From Polaromonas sp. 39-63-25 (GTDB lineage: Bacteria > Pseudomonadota > Gammaproteobacteria > Burkholderiales > Burkholderiaceae_C), in assembly GCF_002278925.1 (NCBI RefSeq), contig NZ_NCJH01000014.1, forward strand, positions 41,702 to 105,701: a DNA stretch of 64,000 bases. Reading direction: 5' to 3'. The notes beneath the pieces are model-generated. The model was given only the letters and a program-made list of their open reading frames with translations, made no database searches and was not told the origin of the DNA. A program made the position numbers and the translations under genes. Shown piece by piece: positions 35,195 through 43,370 of the stretch. How positions within the stretch are numbered: the first letter of the stretch is position 1; each line of letters opens with the position of its first letter.

Positions 35195-36877
35195 ATGCGT
35201 CTCAATCTGCCAACTACAAACATTGCTTATGAACTGGCGGAGGACGTCTCACTGGTCTCCCGCACCGACCTCAAGGGACGTATCACTTACGCCAATCCCG
35301 CGTTTGTCGAGGCCAGCGGTTATGCGAACGACGAACTCATGGGTCAAGCCCACAACATCGTGCGGCATCCCGACATGCCGCCTGAAGCTTTCTCCGACAT
35401 GTGGGAGACCCTGGGGCAGGGTTCCCCGTGGACGGGCCTGGTCAAGAACCGGCGCAAAAACGGTGACTTCTATTGGGTGCAGGCGAACGTCACGCCCATA
35501 CGCAGCCACGGCCAGGTCCTGGGTTACATGTCGGTGCGCAGCAAGCCCGAAGCCGCCCAGGTGGCCCAGGCCGAGCAGATCTACAGAAATATCAGGGAGG
35601 GGCATGCCGGCGGGTTGACGATCCAGCATGGCGAGGTGATTTCGCCGGTCTGGCGCAGCCCCCTGGCCAGCGTGCGAAGAATTCCCATCCAGCAGAGGAT
35701 AGTCTGGGTCACCGCCCTGGCAACCGTGCTGACGCTGGTGCTGGGCGTCCTGGGCTGGCGCGAAATCAGCCGGCTTGTTGCGGCGGCCGGCGAGGCCGGC
35801 AGGCTGCCCGACGCATTTGCCGCGGTGGCGGTGGCTTCAGCCATGGCGTGGGCGGGGCTGGGCTATTTTCTGGTGCGTTCGGTGTTTCGTCCGTTGCACA
35901 AGGCCGTTCACGTGGCCCAGGGCATTGCCAGCGGCGAACTCATGAAGTTCGAGATCCAGCCGGCTGACGAGGCCAAACCCCTGTTGCGCGCCCTGAACCA
36001 GATGAGCGCCAATCTGACGGCGATCGTCGCAGACATCGCGGCCAACTCCGGCGGCGTGGTCACCGCCGCCGCCCAGATCGCCGCGGGCAACATGGACCTG
36101 TCGGCACGCACCGAACAGCAGGCCAGTTCCCTGGAGCAGACCGCTGCCGCCATGGAGGAGCTGACCAGCACCGTCAAGCAAAACGCCGACAACGCCCGCC
36201 AGGCCAACCAGCTGGCGGTGTCTGCCGCCGGCGTGGCGGTGCGCGGGGGCAGCGTCGTTTCCGAGGTGGTGGGCACCATGGGTGCGATCAACACCTCGTC
36301 TCGCAGGATCGTCGACATCATCGGCGTGATCGACGGCATTGCCTTCCAGACCAATATTCTTGCGCTCAACGCAGCGGTCGAAGCGGCGCGTGCCGGTGAG
36401 CAGGGTCGCGGCTTTGCCGTGGTGGCCGCTGAAGTGCGAAGCCTGGCGCAGAGAAGCGCGGCAGCGGCCAAGGAGATCAAGACCCTGATCGGCGACTCGG
36501 TGAGCAAGGTTGAAGAAGGCAGCAAACAGGTGGCCGAGGCCGGCAAGACCATGGACGAGATTGTGGGCAGCGTCAAACGTGTGACCGACATCATGGCCGA
36601 GATCACCGCGGCCAGCCAGGAGCAGACGCAAGGTATCGAGCAGATCAACCAGGCGATCACGCAGATGGACCAGGGGACGCAGCGGAACGCCGAATTGGTC
36701 GAGGAAGCGGCCGCCGCCGCCGCCGCACTGCAGGAGCAGGCTGAGCACCTGGAGCAGGCCGTCACGGTGTTCAGGAGAAAACAGCCCGCCAATGGCCACG
36801 CTGCAGGTCGGCCAGCCCGGCGCCGGGCAGCGGTGCCGTCTCCCCGGCTGGCAATCGCAGGAAGCTTGCAATCTTGA
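35195..36877 (+). CDS. Methyl-accepting chemotaxis protein with N-terminal PAS domain (Aer-like)
   Basis: A 560-residue receptor without a periplasmic domain: PAS fold (about 15-115, with [18 protein letters not shown] and [13 protein letters not shown] as in Aer), two close membrane spans (about 168-190 and 203-228), HAMP, then the methyl-accepting domain with the hairpin tip [20 protein letters not shown]. The Aer-like architecture suggests sensing of redox state through FAD, passing signals to CheW/CheA. No other chemotaxis gene is nearby. The extreme C terminus is Arg/Pro-rich and lacks a CheR-binding pentapeptide. Confidence 0.9.
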   Translation: MRLNLPTTNIAYELAEDVSLVSRTDLKGRITYANPAFVEASGYANDELMGQAHNIVRHPDMPPEAFSDMWETLGQGSPWTGLVKNRRKNGDFYWVQANVTPIRSHGQVLGYMSVRSKPEAAQVAQAEQIYRNIREGHAGGLTIQHGEVISPVWRSPLASVRRIPIQQRIVWVTALATVLTLVLGVLGWREISRLVAAAGEAGRLPDAFAAVAVASAMAWAGLGYFLVRSVFRPLHKAVHVAQGIASGELMKFEIQPADEAKPLLRALNQMSANLTAIVADIAANSGGVVTAAAQIAAGNMDLSARTEQQASSLEQTAAAMEELTSTVKQNADNARQANQLAVSAAGVAVRGGSVVSEVVGTMGAINTSSRRIVDIIGVIDGIAFQTNILALNAAVEAARAGEQGRGFAVVAAEVRSLAQRSAAAAKEIKTLIGDSVSKVEEGSKQVAEAGKTMDEIVGSVKRVTDIMAEITAASQEQTQGIEQINQAITQMDQGTQRNAELVEEAAAAAAALQEQAEHLEQAVTVFRRKQPANGHAAGRPARRRAAVPSPRLAIAGSLQS

Positions 36878-36929
36878 GCTGTCCCGGGTCGGCCCGGTCT
36901 GGCTTGCCGCTGCTGCCAGCCGTCGCGCG

Positions 36930-36992
36930 TGAGGCGCTATAAAATCAGTAGCTGGTGGCGCTTGTCCAGAAAGGGCTGAGGGCCGATTTGAC
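36930..36992. repeat. AGCTAT-family intergenic repeat
   Basis: GCGCTATAAAATCAGTAGCT followed by GGTGGCGCTTGTCC, AGAAAGGGCTGAGGGCCGA: a diverged copy in the orientation of the one at 13051. It lies between the convergent ends of the chemoreceptor and the HtrA-like gene. Confidence 0.75.
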
Positions 36993-37001
36993 CTGAAAAA
37001 C

Positions 37002-38054
37002 TCAGATGCCGGAAGGTTTTTTCAGGGTCTGCAGGCGGTCCTGCGCTTTCAGCACAATGGTCTTCACGTCGGCGCCCTGCAGCACGGTCAGGGACACCTC
37101 CGCATCGGGTGCGGCCCGGTCCCAGAGTTTTTTGTAGAAATCGGCCAGCGTCGCGACCTTGCTGCCGTCCACCGCCAGCACCACGTCACCCGCCTCCAGG
37201 CCGGCCAGCTCGGCCGGGCTGTCCCTGCTGACACGCACGATCTGGATGCGTCCGCCCTGGTCGCTCGAATTCAGGCCCAGCCAGGGCCGGCGGCTTTGGG
37301 CGCTGGTGCCCGAACGCTGCATTTCGGCCAGGATGGGGTGCAGCAGGTCCACCGGCACAAACATGTTGCCGGGCAGACGCTGGTTCTGTCCGCTGGCGTC
37401 CGACACCAGCAGCGAGCCAATGCCCACCAGTTCACCTTTCTGGTTGAACAGCGGCGCGCCGCTGTGGTTGGCGTTGCCCAGCAGGGGCGGGCTGGTGAAC
37501 AGGGCCGTGTCGATGTGGTATTCCCAGCTGCCCGAAAACGCGCGCTTGCTGACCAGCCGTGTCATGCTGACCTCGCCGTCGTCGCTGGCCTGCGGGCCGG
37601 TCACGGCCATCAGCGCCTCGCCGGCTTGCAGGGGCTGGCTGCTGCCCAGCACTGCGGCACCGACGCCGCTGCCGGCGCGCAGCGGCAGCAAGGGCCGCAG
37701 CAGGCCGAAACCGGTCGCCAGGTCATAGGCCACGGCGCGTGCCGGCAGGATCTTGTTGTCCTGCGTGACGATTTCAATCTGCTCGGCCTCCAGCATCAGG
37801 TAGCCGATGGTCAGGATCAGGCCGTCCGGCGCGATCATCACCCCGGAGCCGCGGCGGTGCTGACCCAGCGTCTCGGCCGACCGCGCCTCCTCGTCCACCA
37901 TGACACGCACGCCGACCACTGCGGCGTTGGCCCGGGCCATCGCCGCAATCATTTCCTGGGCGTTCGGGGGCTGGGCCGAGGCCGCTTGGGCGGGCAGGGC
38001 CGCCAGCAGGACAGCCGCCACGAAGGGATGGGTCCAACGACGAAGTGAGTGCAT
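37002..38054 (-). CDS. HtrA/Do-like S1C protein with PDZ domain, catalytic His and Asp lost
   Basis: A 350-residue exported protein: signal peptide (cleavage near ASA-QP, residue 28), trypsin-like domain and one C-terminal PDZ domain (about 245-335, ending in DVVLAVDGSKVATL). Compared with DegP/DegS, the TNNHVV block reads LTIGYLML (Tyr 85 for the catalytic His), the SDIAL block reads ATGFGLL (Gly 115 for Asp), and the GNSGG block reads NHSGAPL (Ser 198 kept). Two of three triad residues are gone, so it is probably a pseudoprotease that binds peptides or senses misfolding through PDZ. It ends convergently with the chemoreceptor. Confidence 0.82.
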   Translation of the reverse strand: MHSLRRWTHPFVAAVLLAALPAQAASAQPPNAQEMIAAMARANAAVVGVRVMVDEEARSAETLGQHRRGSGVMIAPDGLILTIGYLMLEAEQIEIVTQDNKILPARAVAYDLATGFGLLRPLLPLRAGSGVGAAVLGSSQPLQAGEALMAVTGPQASDDGEVSMTRLVSKRAFSGSWEYHIDTALFTSPPLLGNANHSGAPLFNQKGELVGIGSLLVSDASGQNQRLPGNMFVPVDLLHPILAEMQRSGTSAQSRRPWLGLNSSDQGGRIQIVRVSRDSPAELAGLEAGDVVLAVDGSKVATLADFYKKLWDRAAPDAEVSLTVLQGADVKTIVLKAQDRLQTLKKPSGI

Positions 38055-38163
38055 GACGGACTCCCGAAGCCGCAGAAAAAACTGCGCCTCGAGAATGCGC
38101 CGATTTCAATGCCGTGGCATTGCGCGGGGTCAAGTCGCGGTTACCCGCGCCTGGCGGCAGGGC

Positions 38164-39456
38164 TTACCGGCTCAGGCGCGCATGTACCCAGTGCGAGGCC
38201 GCCAGCAGGCGGTGATCGTCGCCATGGGCGCCCACCAGTTGCAGGCCCACCGGCAGCCCGTGGCGGCCCCGGGCAAAGGGCAGGTGCACGCAGGGCAGGC
38301 CCAGCAGTGTCCAGGTGCGGCAAAACAGCGGGTCGCCGGTGCCGTCCAGCCCGGCCGGGGCCTCGCCGATGCTGCTGGGCGCCAGCAACACGTCGTGCGG
38401 CCCGAAGAGGGCCTGCGCCTGGCGCCGCGCCTGCGCGGTCACCTGCAGGTTGTGCGCATGGGCCTCACCACCGATGGCCAGGCCGGTGGCGATCAGTGCC
38501 TGCAGCGGCGCACTGAGCTGGTCGCGGTGCCGCAGGCGCTCATGGCTCAGCGAACGCGCGGTCTCGAAAGCCTGCACCTCTTTCTGCACGGCGACCAGGC
38601 CCGACAGCTCGGGCGGCAGCGCCACAGGCGCGCCATGGCCGGCCAGCGCGGCTTCGGCCCGGGCCCAGGCCTGCTGCGTGTCCTCATCGGCCTGCGCCCA
38701 TTCGGGCGTGCGGCAAAAGCCGATGCGCGGCGCGGCTCCTTGCGCAAACGCGGCGGGGTCGGCCAGCCGCGCATCGCCGGTCAGCACCGCGCCGAGCAGC
38801 GCCACGTCGCGCACGCTGCGCGCAAAGCCGCCCACCGTGTCCAGCGTTTCCGACAGGCTTTTGACACCGCCGCGCGGCACCCGGTTGTGGCTGGGCTTGT
38901 AGCTGACCACGCCGCAAAAAGCCGCCGGTCGTATCAGCGAGCCAGCCGTTTGGGTGCCCAGTGCCAGCGGCAGCATGGCGTCGGCCACGGCGGCGGCCGA
39001 ACCGCTCGACGAGCCGCCCGGCGTGTGATCCGGGTGGTGCGGGTTGCGCGTGGCGCCGGGGAACATGTTGGCCAACTCGGTGGTCACGGTTTTGCCGAGC
39101 AACACCGCGCCGGCTTCACGGCACAGCGCCACGGCCGCCGCATCGGCCAGCGGCTGCTGGCCGGCATAAATGGGTGATCCGTAAGCGGTGGGCAGGTCGA
39201 AGGTGTCGAACAAGTCCTTCACGCCGAAGGGCAGGCCGTGCAACAGGCCACGCACCGGCCCGGCATCGAGTTCACGGGCCATTGCCAGCGCGGCGTCGGC
39301 GCCCAGCTGCACAAACGCCTGCAGCTGCGGCTCCCGTTCGGCAATCCGGTCCAGGCAGGCGCGGACCAGGTCCACGGCCTGGAGTTCGCGGCGCGCGAGC
39401 AGGGCGGCGGCTTGCCAGGCGTCGAGTTGATGCAGGGGAGTGCTGGAGGAAGTCAT
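38164..39456 (-). CDS. Amidase (amidase signature family)
   Basis: A 430-residue amidase-signature hydrolase with the Ser-cisSer-Lys triad: Lys in HGLPFGVKDLFDT, then TPGGSSSGSAAAVA holding both serines. It hydrolyses carboxamides to acids and ammonia; specificity is unknown and it is not GatA, since gatB and gatC are absent and the C-terminal region is shorter. The frame remains open upstream through the tRNA area to 39672, but the ATG at 39456 is right for the family. It is downstream of the tRNA-Leu terminator. Confidence 0.87.
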   Translation of the reverse strand: MTSSSTPLHQLDAWQAAALLARRELQAVDLVRACLDRIAEREPQLQAFVQLGADAALAMARELDAGPVRGLLHGLPFGVKDLFDTFDLPTAYGSPIYAGQQPLADAAAVALCREAGAVLLGKTVTTELANMFPGATRNPHHPDHTPGGSSSGSAAAVADAMLPLALGTQTAGSLIRPAAFCGVVSYKPSHNRVPRGGVKSLSETLDTVGGFARSVRDVALLGAVLTGDARLADPAAFAQGAAPRIGFCRTPEWAQADEDTQQAWARAEAALAGHGAPVALPPELSGLVAVQKEVQAFETARSLSHERLRHRDQLSAPLQALIATGLAIGGEAHAHNLQVTAQARRQAQALFGPHDVLLAPSSIGEAPAGLDGTGDPLFCRTWTLLGLPCVHLPFARGRHGLPVGLQLVGAHGDDHRLLAASHWVHARLSR

Positions 39457-39502
39457 GGCCGCCAGTATCTGTGTTTCTGCGTTTTTGCGCGCAAGCGCCC
39501 AC

Positions 39503-39533
39503 AAAAAAGGCCCCTCCAGAACTGGAAGGGCCT
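39503..39533 (-). terminator. Rho-independent terminator of the tRNA-Leu unit
   Basis: Read on the minus strand, AGGCCCTTCCAG, a 2-nt loop and CTGGAGGGGCCT make a 12-bp stem with one mismatch, followed by TTTTTT. It ends transcription coming from the tRNA gene before the amidase gene. Confidence 0.8.
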
Positions 39534-39538
39534 GTATC

Positions 39539-39566
39539 TGGTGCTCGGGGCCGGAGTCGAACCCGC
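39539..39566 (-). repeat. Duplicated 3' end of tRNA-Leu
   Basis: These 28 bp equal the last 28 nt of the adjacent tRNA-Leu (39643-39670) at 25 positions, including the TTCGA loop and the terminal CCA. One substitution breaks a T-stem pair, and no D-arm or anticodon arm exists upstream, so it is a remnant, not a tRNA. Confidence 0.75.
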
Positions 39567-39642
39567 GTACGAAGTGCGCTTCGTCAATCTCGCCCAAAGG
39601 CGGGCCGGTTCGGGAGAACCAGGCAACGAAGTTCACAGGAGG

Positions 39643-39727
39643 TGGTGCCCGGGGCCGGAATCGAACCGGCACGCCTTGCGGCGGGGGATTTTGAGTCCCC
39701 TGCGTCTACCAATTTCACCACCCGGGC
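39643..39727 (-). tRNA. tRNA-Leu (anticodon CAA)
   Basis: An 85-nt class II tRNA including an encoded CCA. The acceptor stem GCCCGGG pairs with the 3' CCCGGGC, the anticodon stem is GGGGA/TCCCC with loop CTCAAAA (anticodon CAA, codon UUG), a variable arm CGCCGCAAGGCG-like hairpin follows, and the T arm is GCCGGTTCGATTCCGGC. It is transcribed leftward, away from cysM. Confidence 0.93.
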
Positions 39728-39767
39728 TGGAAGAAGCAAAGAGGCAAATTATGGCACAGTGCAGGGT

Positions 39768-40670
39768 ATGAATTATCCGACCATCGAAGACGCCATTGGC
39801 AAAACGCCCCTGGTGGCGTTGCAACGCATCCAGTCCCAAGCCAACACCCAACGCCACAACGTGGTCCTCGGCAAGCTCGAAGGCAACAACCCCGCCGGCT
39901 CGGTGAAAGACCGGCCCGCGCTGTCCATGATCAAGCGCGCCGAAGAGCGCGGCGAGATCAAACCCGGCGACACGCTGATCGAGGCCACCTCCGGCAACAC
40001 CGGCATTGCGCTGGCCATGGCCGCGGCCATCAAGGGTTACCGCATGGTGCTGATCATGCCGGAAGACCTGTCGATCGAACGTGCGCAGACCATGAAGGCC
40101 TTTGGCGCCGAGCTGATCCTCACGCCCAAAAGCGGCGGCATGGAACACGCCCGCGATCTGGCCGACCAGATGGCCAAAGACGGCAAGGGCCGCGTGCTGG
40201 ACCAGTTTGCCAACCAGGACAACCCGCGCATCCACTACGAGACCACCGGGCCCGAGATCTGGGCCGACACGGCGGGCAAAGTCACGCACTTCGTCAGCGC
40301 CATGGGCACCACCGGCACCATCACTGGCGTGTCGCGTTTCCTGAAAGAGAAAAACCCGGCAATCAGGATCATCGGCGCACAGCCGAGCGAAGGCTCGCGC
40401 ATTCCCGGCATCCGCAAGTGGCCCGAGGCCTACATGCCGAAAATTTACGACCCCAGCCACATCGACGACACCGTGCTGGTGAGCCAGCTCGACGCCGAAG
40501 ACATGTGCCGCCGCCTGGCGCGCGAAGAGGGCATCTTCGCCGGCATCTCGGCCGCCGGCGCCTGCTGGGTGGCGCAGGAGATTGCCAAAACCGTCGAGAA
40601 CGCGGTGATTGTGTTCATCGTCTGCGACCGCGGCGACCGTTATCTGTCGACCGGCGTGTTTCCGGCCTGA
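39768..40670 (+). CDS. cysM: Cysteine synthase B (O-acetylserine sulfhydrylase)
   Basis: A 300-residue PLP enzyme that makes cysteine from O-acetylserine and sulfide (or thiosulfate in the CysM type). PLP-Lys 47 is in NNPAGSVKDRPAL, the substrate loop is EATSGNTGIAL, and GTTGTITGVSRFL binds the PLP phosphate. The RIPGIRKWPEAYMPKIY stretch and length match CysM more than CysK. It starts 41 bp from the tRNA-Leu gene in the opposite direction. Confidence 0.94.
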   Translation: MNYPTIEDAIGKTPLVALQRIQSQANTQRHNVVLGKLEGNNPAGSVKDRPALSMIKRAEERGEIKPGDTLIEATSGNTGIALAMAAAIKGYRMVLIMPEDLSIERAQTMKAFGAELILTPKSGGMEHARDLADQMAKDGKGRVLDQFANQDNPRIHYETTGPEIWADTAGKVTHFVSAMGTTGTITGVSRFLKEKNPAIRIIGAQPSEGSRIPGIRKWPEAYMPKIYDPSHIDDTVLVSQLDAEDMCRRLAREEGIFAGISAAGACWVAQEIAKTVENAVIVFIVCDRGDRYLSTGVFPA

Positions 40671-40681
40671 TTCTCATGCCT

Positions 40682-40772
40682 TGTCATTGCGGGCTTGACC
40701 CGCAATCCATGCTGGCTCAACGCTTGGCGTGGGTCATGTGGCATGGATCCCGGATCGAGTCCGGGATGACAG
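40682..40772. repeat. Palindromic intergenic repeat pair
   Basis: CATTGCGGGCTTGACCCGCAATCC at one end and ATCCCGGATCGAGTCCGGGAT at the other, facing each other across 45 bp. These are the two palindromes of the element at 4337-4392, here split apart, between cysM and the NUDIX gene. Confidence 0.75.
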
Positions 40773-40848
40773 ATTTTGGCTCATGGACGGCAATACCTGC
40801 CTTCCGGGAACGGGCATTGTTGAATATCAGTAACAGGATACAAATCGC

Positions 40849-41379
40849 ATGAGCCAGGAATTCAAGTTTTGCCCCAGTTGCGCCACCCCGCTGGCGATGA
40901 TTTCCCAGCTCGAAGACAGCGGCGAAACCGTGCGCCTGCGTTGCCCGGCCTGCGACTACACCCACTGGAACAACCCGGTGCCGGTGCTGGCCGCGGTCAT
41001 CGAGCACCAGGGCAAGATCCTGCTGGCGCGCAACGCCGCCTGGTCCGGCAAGATGTACGCGCTGATCACCGGTTTCATGGAGGCCGGCGAAACACCCGAA
41101 GGCGGCATCACCCGCGAGATCAAGGAGGAAACCAGCCTCGACGTGACCGACCTCAAACTGATCGGCGTCTACGACTTCCAGCGCATGAACCAGATCATCA
41201 TTGCCTACAGCGCCGTCGGCCACGGTGAAGTGAAACTCTCCCCGGAGCTGGTGGACTACCGGCTGTATGCCCACGAAGACGTCAAGTGCTGGCCGGCCGG
41301 CACCGGTTACGCCCTGGCCGACTTTCTGAAGTCCAGGGGTTACGCGCCGGAGTTTGTGGAGTGGGCGAAGCGGGATTGA
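40849..41379 (+). CDS. NUDIX hydrolase with N-terminal zinc ribbon
   Basis: A 176-residue protein: a four-cysteine zinc ribbon (C8, C11, C32, C35 in CPSC and CPAC) joined to a NUDIX domain. The NUDIX box is GFMEAGETPEGGITREIKEETSL, matching Gx5Ex7REUxEE, with Ser where Gly is usual. Zinc ribbon plus NUDIX recalls NudC/NADH pyrophosphatase, but the protein is shorter and lacks the SQPWPFPxS signature, so the substrate is open. Confidence 0.88.
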   Translation: MSQEFKFCPSCATPLAMISQLEDSGETVRLRCPACDYTHWNNPVPVLAAVIEHQGKILLARNAAWSGKMYALITGFMEAGETPEGGITREIKEETSLDVTDLKLIGVYDFQRMNQIIIAYSAVGHGEVKLSPELVDYRLYAHEDVKCWPAGTGYALADFLKSRGYAPEFVEWAKRD

Positions 41380-41404
41380 GGGCCTGGCGGCGCGGGACTT
41401 GGTG

Positions 41405-41472
41405 CTTGTGAGTATTTTTGGGCTGCAGCCCTTGTTGCACGGGCGCAGACAGCTATGAAAAGCGTAGCAATG
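41405..41472. repeat. AGCTAT-family intergenic repeat
   Basis: GGGCTGCAGCCCTTGTTGCA, then CGGGCGCAGAC and AGCTATGAAAAGCGTAGCA. The core is shortened. Between this repeat and the ECF41 promoter (41473-41570) I see no other element. Confidence 0.75.
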
Positions 41473-41570
41473 GCTGACGGGCACGTCGATCCTGCCAGGC
41501 AGGCGCGTCGTGTGCAGCGGTCCCCCGGCCTGAATCTCTGTCATTTCAGACTTTTTATTTTCTGGCCCCG

Positions 41571-41597
41571 CGTCACAAACTGAAAAGCTCAATCGTC
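41571..41597 (+). promoter_or_regulatory. Predicted ECF41-type promoter
   Basis: CGTCACA (41571-41577) and CGTC (41594-41597) are separated by exactly 16 nt, matching the published ECF41 target pattern TGTCACA-N16-CGTC at 10 of 11 fixed positions. It lies 37 bp before the ATG of the carboxymuconolactone-decarboxylase-like gene, which precedes the ECF41 gene. This implies autoregulation of the pair. Confidence 0.75.
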
Positions 41598-41634
41598 AAT
41601 ACGGTGTCACCTCCAGTTTCTAAAGGAAAACACC

Positions 41635-42081
41635 ATGACTGCTACCGCCACTGCCAATACCGCCCCCGTCCGTTTGGACCTCGTCGTTCCCGACGTCATC
41701 CCCGCCCTGATCAAGGTGCGTGAAGCCGTTGGTGGCCACGGACTCGACATAAAACTTCACCACCTGGTGCACCTGCGCGCCTCGCAGATCAACGGCTGCG
41801 CCTTCTGCGTCAAGATGCACACCCGCGAAGCCCGGCAGGACGGCGAAACCAGCGACAGGCTGGACCGCCTCGTTGTCTGGGCGCATGTGAGCGACTTCAG
41901 CGAAGCCGAGAAAGCCGCACTGGCCTGGACGGAAGCCCTGACCGTGCTCAACCCCCAGACCGACTACGCCAGCCTGCGCGGCCGGCTACGTGCCTCTTTC
42001 ACCGACAAGCAGATCGGCGCACTGACCGCTACCGTCGGCATGATCAACCTCTGGAATCGCCTCCAGGTCTCGGCACACTGA
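41635..42081 (+). CDS. Carboxymuconolactone decarboxylase family protein (AhpD-like)
   Basis: A 148-residue all-helical protein with the AhpD-type redox signature CAFCVKMH (C55, C58, H62), so it is more likely a thiol peroxidase-like or disulfide protein than a true decarboxylase. Genes of this family are the standard neighbours and targets of ECF41 sigma factors. The ATG follows AAGGAAA, and an ECF41-like promoter lies upstream. The sigma-factor gene follows after 20 bp, so the two form an operon. Confidence 0.9.
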   Translation: MTATATANTAPVRLDLVVPDVIPALIKVREAVGGHGLDIKLHHLVHLRASQINGCAFCVKMHTREARQDGETSDRLDRLVVWAHVSDFSEAEKAALAWTEALTVLNPQTDYASLRGRLRASFTDKQIGALTATVGMINLWNRLQVSAH

Positions 42082-42101
42082 GTAAACCCGAGACGCGCAG
42101 C

Positions 42102-42995
42102 ATGAGCACCATTGACCCCACCGCCGTCTTTGAAGAAAGGCGCAGGCATTTGTTCGGCCTGGCCTACCGCATCCTCGGTTCACGGGCCGATGCCGAAGAC
42201 GCCGTGCAGGATGTCTTCATCAAATGGCAGGCGGCCGACCGCGCCGGCATTGCCACGCCGGCGGCCTGGCTCACCACGCTCTGCACGCGGCACTGCATCG
42301 ACATGCTGCGCGACGCCCAGCGCAGCCGGGTCGACTACGTCGGCACCTGGCTGCCAGAACCGATTCAGACCCGCACCGAAGACACGCCCGAAACGCAGGC
42401 CATGCTGGCCTCGTCGCTGAGCATGGCTTTCTTGCTGCTGCTGGAGCGGCTCACGCCCAGGGAGCGCGCCGCTTACCTGCTGCACGAGATTTTTGAAACG
42501 CCGTACGCCGAAGTGGCGGAGATGCTGGACATGGAAGAAGCTGCCTGCCGCAAGCTGGTCTCGCGCGCCAGCATCAGCATTGCCCAGGGCAAGGTGCGGC
42601 ACGTGACGCCGCCCCAGGTGCAGGACGGCCTGCTCGCCGCATTCCGCGAAGCCATTACCGCCGGCAGCACCGGGTCGCTCGCCAGCCTGCTCTCGGACGA
42701 CATCGCCCTGTGCACCGACAGCGGCGGCAAGGTCGCCTCGGTGGAAGGCATCTTCCAGGGCAAGGGCAGCGTGCTCACCCTGCTGACGACGCAACTGGCC
42801 CGCTACTGGGCCCACTACGAATGGCTGCCCTGCGAGATCAACGGCGGCCGCGCCATCCAGCTGCGCAAGAACGGCGAAATCGCGGCGGCCATCACCTTCG
42901 CCTACAACGACAAAGGCCAGGCCACCAACATCTACATCATGCGCAACCCCGACAAGCTCGACGGGCTGGCCTTCGGGCCGGAGGTTTTGTCGTGA
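42102..42995 (+). CDS. ECF41 family RNA polymerase sigma factor (SigJ-like)
   Basis: A 297-residue ECF sigma factor: region 2 (RHLFGLAYRILGSRADAEDA), region 4 (LTPRERAAYLLHEIFETPYAEVAEML) and a C-terminal SnoaL/NTF2-like extension. In ECF41 proteins this extension replaces an anti-sigma factor; its signature DGGGK is here DSGGK (206-210), and NPDKL (282-286) is the second family signature. The natural inducer of ECF41 factors is unknown. The gene is downstream of its likely target. Confidence 0.92.
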   Translation: MSTIDPTAVFEERRRHLFGLAYRILGSRADAEDAVQDVFIKWQAADRAGIATPAAWLTTLCTRHCIDMLRDAQRSRVDYVGTWLPEPIQTRTEDTPETQAMLASSLSMAFLLLLERLTPRERAAYLLHEIFETPYAEVAEMLDMEEAACRKLVSRASISIAQGKVRHVTPPQVQDGLLAAFREAITAGSTGSLASLLSDDIALCTDSGGKVASVEGIFQGKGSVLTLLTTQLARYWAHYEWLPCEINGGRAIQLRKNGEIAAAITFAYNDKGQATNIYIMRNPDKLDGLAFGPEVLS

Positions 42996-43039
42996 GGCTG
43001 GTGCGCTGCGGTGTGAAATGAGCCCGAAACGTCATTGAT

Positions 43040-43103
43040 ATAAGCGTTTTGGCTCTCCAGCCCTTATGGGGTGGGCGCAAGCAGCTATCAAAAAAGAAGC
43101 GCC
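43040..43103. repeat. AGCTAT-family intergenic repeat
   Basis: TTTTGGCTCTCCAGCCCTTA, then TGGGGTGGGCGCAAGC and AGCTATCAAAAAAGAAGCG. The rest of the gap 42996-43232 shows no further gene; it must contain the tRNA-Arg promoter, which I cannot pinpoint. Confidence 0.8.
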
Positions 43104-43232
43104 TTGCAAGCTGTCCGATGGACAGCCGGCCGGCCTGTCGACCGTACCGCCCCGGAATTACCGCAGCTGACGAAGCCGGGGGCCTGCATCGGGGGGCGCC
43201 GCGTCGCCCGCCTTGGTAAACTATGTGTGTGT

Positions 43233-43308
43233 GCCTTTGTAGCTCAGTGGATAGAGCGATCCCCTCCTAAGGGATAGGTCGCAGGTCCGATTCCTGCCAA
43301 GGGCACCA
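43233..43308 (+). tRNA. tRNA-Arg (anticodon CCT)
   Basis: A 76-nt tRNA with encoded CCA. The acceptor stem GCCTTTG pairs with CAAGGGC (one G-T pair), the D arm is AGCTCAGTGGATAGAGC, the anticodon stem is ATCCC/GGGAT with loop CTCCTAA (anticodon CCT, codon AGG), and the T arm is CAGGTCCGATTCCTG. A T-rich stretch follows immediately and may end transcription. Confidence 0.93.
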
Positions 43309-43370
43309 TTTTCTTTTTACGCTGCCGTGCCAATCACGCGCTGAATGGCGATGCCGCTTCAGGCCGTGCG

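Noticed and set aside
39539-39640. A second tRNA downstream of tRNA-Leu
   Set aside because: Only the T arm and acceptor 3' strand are present; no complementary 5' acceptor strand, D arm or anticodon arm can be formed.
39457-39672. Upstream extension of the amidase frame to 39672
   Set aside because: It would translate through the tRNA 3' fragment, a terminator and part of tRNA-Leu; the amidase fold starts after the ATG at 39456.
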